Source of the DNA: an uncultured Corynebacterium sp.
Lineage (GTDB): Bacteria > Actinomycetota > Actinomycetes > Mycobacteriales > Mycobacteriaceae
Assembly (NCBI RefSeq): GCF_902489365.1
Contig: NZ_CABTZR010000033.1
Span: forward strand, 1-23,990
Direction of reading: 5' to 3'
Length of the DNA: 23,990 nt
Shown here: positions 21,270 through 23,990 of the stretch, piece by piece
Position numbering within the stretch: the stretch's first letter is position 1
Layout of the letters: every line of letters starts with the position of its first letter
The notes under the pieces: model-generated
The model's input: only the letters and a program-made list of their open reading frames with translations
What the model was told of the DNA's origin: nothing
Databases searched by the model: none
Made by a program: the position numbers and the translations under genes

Positions 21270-21728
21270 GTGAACAAGAAGAAGAAACAGTCCTCGGCTA
21301 CGTCTCCCCGGACCGTTGGGAATGGCGCGCCGCCTTCGGTCATCGCGGCGGCGGGCATCGCGGTGGTTCAGTCCATCGCCGTTATCATCTTTGGTATTTT
21401 CCTCATCGTCCGGGAGGTATCTGGCGCTGAAAACGACTCGATGGTTTCGGACTCAGGCGCGACGGGCTTCGTCGGCCTGGGCACGGCTATCTTCATTTTT
21501 ATCGTCTTCGGCTTTGTCATCGTTGGCTCCTGGGCCTTCGTGAAAGGCAAACGCTGGGGGCGCGGGGCCATCGTGCTCGTGGAATTCATCCTGGGCGCCA
21601 TCGCCTTCCAGATGTTCAGTGGGGGCTCAGCCCTGCTCGGTGCGCTAACCCTAGCGAGCGCCGGGTTGGTGCTGTATCTGCTCATGGTGCGGCCCGAGGC
21701 GGCGCAATGGGCTGAAAGCCACTTTTAG
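21270..21728 (+). CDS. Small integral membrane protein, Rv3217c-like position
   Basis: The 152-residue product starts with a very basic cytoplasmic stretch (NKKKKQ). It has four likely membrane segments at about residues 24-48, 66-91, 99-117 and 119-140, with KGKRWGRG as a positively charged loop between the second and third. No catalytic motif is visible. M. tuberculosis has a small membrane protein gene (Rv3217c) in the same neighbourhood between whiB1 and Rv3212, so it may be the counterpart; I base this on position and size only. The stop TAG shares bases with the stop of the convergent Rv3212-like gene. Confidence 0.82.
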   Translation: MNKKKKQSSATSPRTVGNGAPPSVIAAAGIAVVQSIAVIIFGIFLIVREVSGAENDSMVSDSGATGFVGLGTAIFIFIVFGFVIVGSWAFVKGKRWGRGAIVLVEFILGAIAFQMFSGGSALLGALTLASAGLVLYLLMVRPEAAQWAESHF

Positions 21729-23011
21729 GATGCCTTGAGCGCTACGGCAGTATCCCCGCGCTGCTCAACGATGACCGATCCGGACAGGATCAGCGAAATC
21801 GGGCCGGAATAGCCATCGCGGTCGACGGGGATGGTGCGCTCAGTCTTACCGGACGACCAATCCACCACGTCGATTCCTTCTTCAGTGGGCACGAGAACGC
21901 GCTCGTCAACGGCAATGCCGGTGCCCAGCGCTTGCTCTAGTACGTGGTCAACCTTGAGCTGAGTTGGCGTAAAGAGGTAGAGGCGCTCGCCATCGAACCA
22001 CGTCATGTGGTGGGGCAGATCGGCTACGGCAGGAGCAAAGGGGGAGGCGGAGTTGGTGATGGACGTCGAAGGTTCCACGTCCGTGGACGACAGCGCTTCA
22101 CCCTCAAAGTTATAGGACACGATGCGAGGAGTATCGCCCGGCAAGAAGACTGCGGCCGCCTCCTGTCCGTAGGCGACGAGGCGCGCGCCCGGATCCTCGA
22201 TCTTGATGTCCTTGGAAATCTCCGGGGAGCGGGAATCCTCCGGTGTGGCCGTCTGGATACGCAACCACGTGGCATCCGGAGAATCCGGGCAGGATTCGGT
22301 CACTGCCATCGTTTCGGTACGGGTCAGCGCTGATGTGATGGCGCAGTCCTCGTGGGGCTGCATGTTGGGTTCCTGCTTGGCATCGACATCGCCGTACTCC
22401 ACCGTGCGCACGAGGTCGGAGCGCCACAGCTCTACCCGCTCGGCGGAGACAGTTCCCACGCGGTCGTTCGAGACGATGGGGACCACCTCGTCAGAATTGC
22501 GGGCGCTGCGGGTATCGGAATACTGGCCGGAAGCAGCATCGATCGCCACCACATCACCGCAGCCGTTGCCCGCATCATAGGAAGCCACAATCTTGTTCCA
22601 CGCTGTGCCGAGCGAACACAGGTCGGCATCGCGGCGCTGATAGGTCCACACCTCATCGCCGGCAGCATTCGTGGCGCTCAGGGTGTCGCCGTCATGGGTC
22701 ACCAGCAGGCCCTTCGACGACACAGCCCGGGCTTGGCCTGACACCAAGGCGTTGGGGAGGCTGAAGGATTCGGTGAGGGAGTTCGGGACGGCGGTGAGGA
22801 GCGCTGGCTCGGCGTTGGCCGCGGCGTCGACTGCCGGGGGGAGCTCAGCCTTGTGAATCGGTGCGGGGATAACCGCACCGCCGATGGCGATGGCGCATAC
22901 CGCGCTGATCGCCCCCACGGCAATCCAGTCCGCCTTCGTGGAACGCAAAATGGGTGCCTTCTTCGCAGCGGCGTCGTTGACCGGGGATTCTTGGGCGTGC
23001 TCGGTGGTCAT
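21725..23011 (-). CDS. Membrane-anchored beta-propeller-like protein, Rv3212-like
   Basis: The 428-residue product has a cytoplasmic N-terminus of about 28 residues and one membrane segment (about 29-50, WIAVGAISAVCAIAIGGAVI). A large outside domain follows with repeated strand patterns, such as LLVTHDGDTLSATNAAGDEVWTYQRRDADLC and ERVLVPTEEGIDVVDWSSGKTERTIPV. These resemble PQQ-like/WD-type propeller blades. The homologue Rv3212 lies next to rhlE in M. tuberculosis; its role is unknown to me. Several cysteines in the outside domain may form disulfides. AAGGAGGA lies 7 nt before the ATG at 23011, and ATG overlaps the helicase stop as ATGA. The two genes are therefore one operon with coupled translation. 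Confidence 0.85.
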   Translation of the reverse strand: MTTEHAQESPVNDAAAKKAPILRSTKADWIAVGAISAVCAIAIGGAVIPAPIHKAELPPAVDAAANAEPALLTAVPNSLTESFSLPNALVSGQARAVSSKGLLVTHDGDTLSATNAAGDEVWTYQRRDADLCSLGTAWNKIVASYDAGNGCGDVVAIDAASGQYSDTRSARNSDEVVPIVSNDRVGTVSAERVELWRSDLVRTVEYGDVDAKQEPNMQPHEDCAITSALTRTETMAVTESCPDSPDATWLRIQTATPEDSRSPEISKDIKIEDPGARLVAYGQEAAAVFLPGDTPRIVSYNFEGEALSSTDVEPSTSITNSASPFAPAVADLPHHMTWFDGERLYLFTPTQLKVDHVLEQALGTGIAVDERVLVPTEEGIDVVDWSSGKTERTIPVDRDGYSGPISLILSGSVIVEQRGDTAVALKAS

Positions 23012-23966
23012 CGGCGTCCTCCTTGGCGGGGATTGCGTTTACGGGAACGAGTGCGGCGCGCAGCGCGGGCTGAGCGCGTGGATTCGCCACGCGGGGAGCT
23101 CGAGCGCCGGGGTCCACCCAACACCTTGGTGGGTGGACCGACCGTATCTGCAACCCCCTCCGGAACATCAAGTGCTTCCGCGAGCTCCGGGGAAGTACTG
23201 AACCACCGCGGCGGCTCCGGCTGGCCCAAGTCGAGCTCGTCGTTGATGACTTGCCACTTTCCCAGTTCGTCATAACCGACGAGGGTTACCGCCGTGCCCG
23301 TATGGCCGGCGCGGCCAGTACGGCCGATGCGGTGGACAAACGTCATCGGATCGTCCGGAACCTGATAGTTGATGACGTGGGTGACATCATCAATGTCGAT
23401 GCCGCGGGCGGCGACATCCGTGGCCACGAGAATCTCCACGGTGCCGTCACGGAAGGCATCGAGCGAGCGCTCGCGTGCTTTTTGATCCATGTCGCCATGA
23501 ACCGCGCCCACCTCGAACCCGCGCTGCGCCAGCTCCTCCGCGACGGCGGCCGCTGAGCGCTTCGTGCGCGTGAAAATGATGGTGCGCCCGCGGCCGTGGG
23601 CCTGCAGAATCTTTCCCAGTACCGCAATCTTGTCCATGCGGTGCGCTTGGAAGGTGACCTTGCGTGTGGAGGCATGGGTCTGCTGGGCGTCAGCAGATTC
23701 GGCACGGATGTGCACCGGCTGGTCCAAGAAGGTGCGAGCCAGCGTCACGATGGGGCCAGGCATGGTGGCGGAAAAGAGCATGGTCTGGTGCTGGTTGCCG
23801 TGCAGCAGGGAGAGAATCTTCTCGATGTCCGGAAGGAAGCCCAAATCCAGCATCTCGTCGGCCTCATCCAATACAAGAATGCTGACCTGATCGAAGGATA
23901 AGTGCTTCTTCTGGCAGAGATCGAGGAGGCGGCCCGGGGTGCCCACGACGACGTCCGCGCCTGCCG
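23008..23966 (-). CDS. DEAD-box RNA helicase (RhlE-type), N-terminus missing at the contig edge
   Basis: The visible 318 residues read AGADVVVGTPGRLLDL onward, so motifs Q, I (Walker A) and Ia are outside the window. Present are TPGR (Ib), DEAD (II, in LVLDEADEMLDLGF), SAT (III), TIIFTRTKR (IV), ARGIDIDD (V) and HRIGRTGR (VI). A basic Arg/Ser-rich tail of about 40 residues follows, suited to RNA binding. The role is probably RNA remodelling in cold shock, ribosome assembly or decay; the exact RNA is not predictable. The frame is real only up to 23966, after which a sequencing adapter begins. The GTG at 23946 is an internal valine, not the start. Confidence 0.93.
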
Positions 23967-23990
23967 AGATCGGAAGAGCACACGTCTGAA
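23967..23990. other. Illumina adapter sequence at the contig end (artefact)
   Basis: The last 24 bases begin AGATCGGAAGAGCACACGTC, then TGAA. This is the start of the standard Illumina TruSeq read-1 adapter. It is not genomic, and it puts a false end on the helicase gene. Confidence 0.96.

Noticed and set aside
1..23990. CRISPR arrays, insertion sequences, tRNA and rRNA genes
   Set aside because: No repeat-spacer pattern, transposase motif, cloverleaf or rRNA sequence was seen on either strand.

Overview
This is a core-genome segment of a Corynebacterium. The evidence is the Actinobacteria-specific gene order and gene content: manA, tmk-mtrA-mtrB-lpqB, comF, hpf, secA1, rsgA-aroA, an SRAP gene, ybaK, sigH-rshA, a WhiB gene, an Rv3212-like gene and rhlE. 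The same order is known from Mycobacterium tuberculosis (roughly Rv3255c to Rv3211) and C. glutamicum. I cannot fix the species; the high GC and protein style resemble host-associated corynebacteria. I see no mobile element, prophage, CRISPR array, tRNA or rRNA.

Layout. Positions 1-1354 hold the tail of an upstream gene and manA (mannose-6-phosphate isomerase). A Pro/Thr/Ser-rich membrane-anchored protein converges on manA from the minus strand. From 2697 a plus-strand run holds a DUF4259-like gene, tmk, the MtrAB two-component system with its lipoprotein partner LpqB, a ComF-family gene and the long hibernation factor hpf. The secA1 translocase gene follows. Around it lie four small secreted, membrane-tailed proteins of unknown function, a minus-strand Rv3235-family gene, a HAD-like gene and a DUF6912-like gene. 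From 15757 come rsgA-aroA (minus), a divergent SRAP/HMCES gene, ybaK (minus), sigH-rshA (plus), the 24-residue ribosomal protein gene bL37, a WhiB1-type regulator (minus), a small membrane protein, and an Rv3212-like gene in a minus operon with a DEAD-box helicase that is cut by the right edge.

The genes concern envelope growth and its control (ManA, MtrAB-LpqB, SecA1), ribosome assembly and hibernation (RsgA, HPF, bL37) and oxidative/heat stress control (SigH-RshA, WhiB).

I found no clearly new large system. The main points for a second look are these. (1) The last 24 bases match an Illumina adapter, so the right edge is artificial. (2) mtrB appears to lack a standard start codon with a ribosome binding site and probably starts at ATT. 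(3) Two divergent gene pairs (aroA/SRAP and ybaK/sigH), plus comF and the gene at 21270, have a TANNNT box 7-8 nt before the start codon, the signature of leaderless mRNA; at aroA/SRAP the two boxes overlap in one symmetric core. (4) A cluster of small secreted, C-terminally anchored proteins lies around secA. (5) There is a 20-bp perfect palindrome upstream of the WhiB gene. All calls are from reading the sequence; no database search was run.
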